Below are positions 62,437 to 64,000 of a stretch of DNA of 64,000 nt, piece by piece. Position 1 is the first letter of the stretch, and every line of letters begins with the position of its first letter. The notes beneath the pieces are model-generated. The model was not told where the DNA came from. It searched no databases and worked only from the letters and a program-made list of their open reading frames with translations. Made by a program: the position numbers and the translations under genes. Source of the DNA: Elephas maximus indicus. Lineage: Eukaryota > Chordata > Mammalia > Proboscidea > Elephantidae. The stretch is from the NCBI RefSeq assembly GCF_024166365.1, contig NC_064836.1, forward strand, positions 36,438,833 to 36,502,832. Reading direction: 5' to 3'.

Positions 62437-64000
62437 TTATAATAGTGGTCTTATACAATATTTGTCCTTTTGCCTCTGACTAATTTCACTCAGCGTAATG
62501 CCTTCCAGGTTCCTCCATGTTACGAAATGTTTCAGAGATTCGTCACTGTTCTTTATCCATGCGTAGTATTCCATTGTGTGAATATACCACAATTTATTTA
62601 ACCATTCATCTATTGATGGACACCTTGGTTGCTTCCAACTTTTTGCTATTGTAAACAGAGCTGCAATAAACATGGGTGTGCATATATCTGTTTGTATGAA
62701 GGCTCTTGTATCTCTAGGGTATATTCCCAGGAGTGGGATTTCTGGGTTGTATGGTAGTTCTATTTCTAGCTGTTTAAGATAACGCCAGATAGATTTCCAA
62801 AGTGGTTGTACCATTTTACATTCCCACCAGCAGTGTATGAGAGTTCCAATCTCTCCGCAGCCTCTCCAACATTTATTATTTTGTGTTTTTTGGATTAATG
62901 CCAGCCTTGCTGGTGTGAGATGGAATCTCATCGTAGTTTTAATTTGCATTTCTCTAATGGCTAATGATCGAGAGCATTTTCTCATGTATCTGTTGGCTGC
63001 CTGAATATCTTCTTTAGTGAAATGTGTGTTCATATCCTTTGCCCACTTCTTGAATGGGTTGTTTGTCTTTTTGTGGTTGAGTTTTGACAGAATCATATAG
63101 ATTTTAGAGATCAGGCGCTGGTCAGAGATGTCATAGGTGAAAATTCTTTCCCAATCTGTAGGTGGTCTTTTTACTCTTTTGGAGAAGTCTTTAGATGAGC
63201 ATAGGTGTTTGATTTTTAGGAGCTCCCAGTTATCGGGTTTCTCTTCATCATTTTTGGTAATATTTTGTATTCTGTTTATACCTTGTATTAGGGCTCCTAG
63301 GGTTGTCCCAATTTTTTCTTCCATGATCTGTATCGTTTTAGTCTTTATGTTTAGGTCTTTGATCCACTTGGAATTAGTTTTTGTGCATGGTGTAAGGTAT
63401 GGGTCCTGTTTCATTTTTTTGCAAATGGATATCCAGTTATGCCAGCACCATTTGTTAAAAAGGCTATCTTTTCCCCAATTAATTGACACTGGTCCTTTGT
63501 CAAATATCAGCTGCTCATACGTGGATGGATCTATGTCTGGGTTCTCAATTCTGTTCCACTGGTCTATGTGTCTGTTGTTGTACCAGTACCAGGCTGTTTT
63601 GTCTACTGTGGCTGTGTAATAGGTTCTGAAGTCAGGTAAAGTGAGGCCTCCCACTTTCTTCTTCTTTTTCAGTAGTGCTTTGCTTATCCGGGGCTTCTTT
63701 CCCTTCCATATGAAATTGGTGATTTGTTTCTCTATCCCCTTAAAATATGACATTGGAATTTGGATCGGAAGTGCGTTAAATGTGTAGATGGCTTTTGGTA
63801 GAATAGACATTTTTACTATGTTAAGTCTTCCTATCCATGAGGAAGGTATGTTTTTCCACTTAAGTATGTCCTTTTGAATTTCTTGTAGTAGAGCTTTGTA
63901 GTTTTCTTTGTGTAGGTCTTTTACATCCTTGGTAAGATTTATTCCTAAGCATCTTATCTTCTTGGCGGCTACTGTGAATGGTATTGATTTGGTTATTTCC
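62437..64000 (-). CDS. L1 ORF2 C-terminal part, open to the window edge
   Basis: No stop codon interrupts the minus-strand frame from 64000 down to the stop at 62437-62439, so at least 520 codons are open. Upstream of the first internal ATG (63810) the frame continues with KCLGINLT-like residues ([20 protein letters not shown]) and [11 protein letters not shown], typical of L1 ORF2 after the reverse-transcriptase domain. Later come [20 protein letters not shown] and the cysteine-rich [18 protein letters not shown] (about 62815-62880), with the C-x3-C-x7-H-x4-C spacing. The product ends YCIRPLL. The N-terminal endonuclease and catalytic YADD box lie beyond the window. ORF2 nicks DNA and reverse-transcribes L1 RNA. 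Confidence 0.93.
   Translation of the reverse strand, partial: EITKSIPFTVAAKKIRCLGINLTKDVKDLHKENYKALLQEIQKDILKWKNIPSSWIGRLNIVKMSILPKAIYTFNALPIQIPMSYFKGIEKQITNFIWKGKKPRISKALLKKKKKVGGLTLPDFRTYYTATVDKTAWYWYNNRHIDQWNRIENPDIDPSTYEQLIFDKGPVSINWGKDSLFNKWCWHNWISICKKMKQDPYLTPCTKTNSKWIKDLNIKTKTIQIMEEKIGTTLGALIQGINRIQNITKNDEEKPDNWELLKIKHLCSSKDFSKRVKRPPTDWERIFTYDISDQRLISKIYMILSKLNHKKTNNPFKKWAKDMNTHFTKEDIQAANRYMRKCSRSLAIREMQIKTTMRFHLTPARLALIQKTQNNKCWRGCGEIGTLIHCWWECKMVQPLWKSIWRYLKQLEIELPYNPEIPLLGIYPRDTRAFIQTDICTPMFIAALFTIAKSWKQPRCPSIDEWLNKLWYIHTMEYYAWIKNSDESLKHFVTWRNLEGITLSEISQRQKDKYCIRPLL

Larger units (their letters stand above)
61426..64000 (-). mobile_element. Young L1, truncated only by the window edge
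   Basis: The minus-strand L1 begins with its poly(A) tail (T-run at about 61426-61439) and an AATAAA signal 9 bp further in (61448-61453). The 3'UTR is about 1 kb (61454-62436), then ORF2 from 62437 to the window end. The 3'UTR differs from the older L1 at 52345 but resembles the fragment at 51741. The sequence is much less decayed than any other LINE here. Confidence 0.93.

Noticed and set aside
1..64000. CRISPR array, operons or other bacterial features
   Set aside because: Repeats are dispersed and of retrotransposon type; there are no regularly spaced short repeats, no gene-dense coding and no ribosome-binding patterns.

Overview
This window is mammalian nuclear DNA made almost entirely of interspersed repeats. 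I find no convincing host protein-coding gene, rRNA, functional tRNA gene or CRISPR array. The dominant short element is a tRNA-derived SINE found in about thirty copies. Its 3' part matches the 3' end of a BovB/RTE-type LINE that is also present in several copies. That pairing, with lineage-specific L1s and MaLR LTRs, points to an afrotherian genome, most likely an elephant or another paenungulate. This is inferred from the repeats, not from a species-diagnostic gene.

Layout. 0-9 kb: SINEs, an RTE piece interrupted by SINE sequence, a MaLR-like LTR fragment, a tRNA-Gly-headed SINE with perfect target duplications, old L1 pieces and a 1.36 kb 5'-truncated RTE. 9-17 kb: SINEs, old L1/L2, a second tRNA-Gly-headed SINE, an A/T fold-back insertion with its own target duplication, and a GGAA-rich purine tract. 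17-21 kb: a full-length 3.2 kb RTE (minus strand) inserted inside a SINE, with a 9-bp target duplication. 21-35 kb: SINEs, MIR, L2, two LTRs with target duplications and three L1 3' ends. 35-43 kb: three TG...CA solo LTRs of one MaLR-like family, two with perfect and one with near-perfect 5-bp duplications, one of them nested in an older MLT1-type LTR. 43-52 kb: mostly unassigned sequence with SINEs, RTE, MIR and L2, plus a weak candidate first exon at 49.2-49.5 kb. 52.3-60.2 kb: a nearly complete but decayed L1 (minus strand) with a tandemly repeated 5' region. 60.2-60.8 kb: a solo LTR of gammaretrovirus-like (ERV1) type. 61.4-64 kb: a younger L1 (minus strand) whose ORF2 stays open to the window edge.

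How the parts work together. RTE and L1 supply the endonuclease/reverse-transcriptase machinery. The SINEs carry RTE-like 3' ends and so look like RTE parasites. Two SINE types with different tRNA-derived heads share the same core and the same RTE tail, which suggests modular assembly. Several nested insertions with readable target duplications give relative ages. No new host system is evident; the most unusual items are the SINE head exchange, the nested RTE, the tandem L1 5' region and the A/T fold-back insertion.
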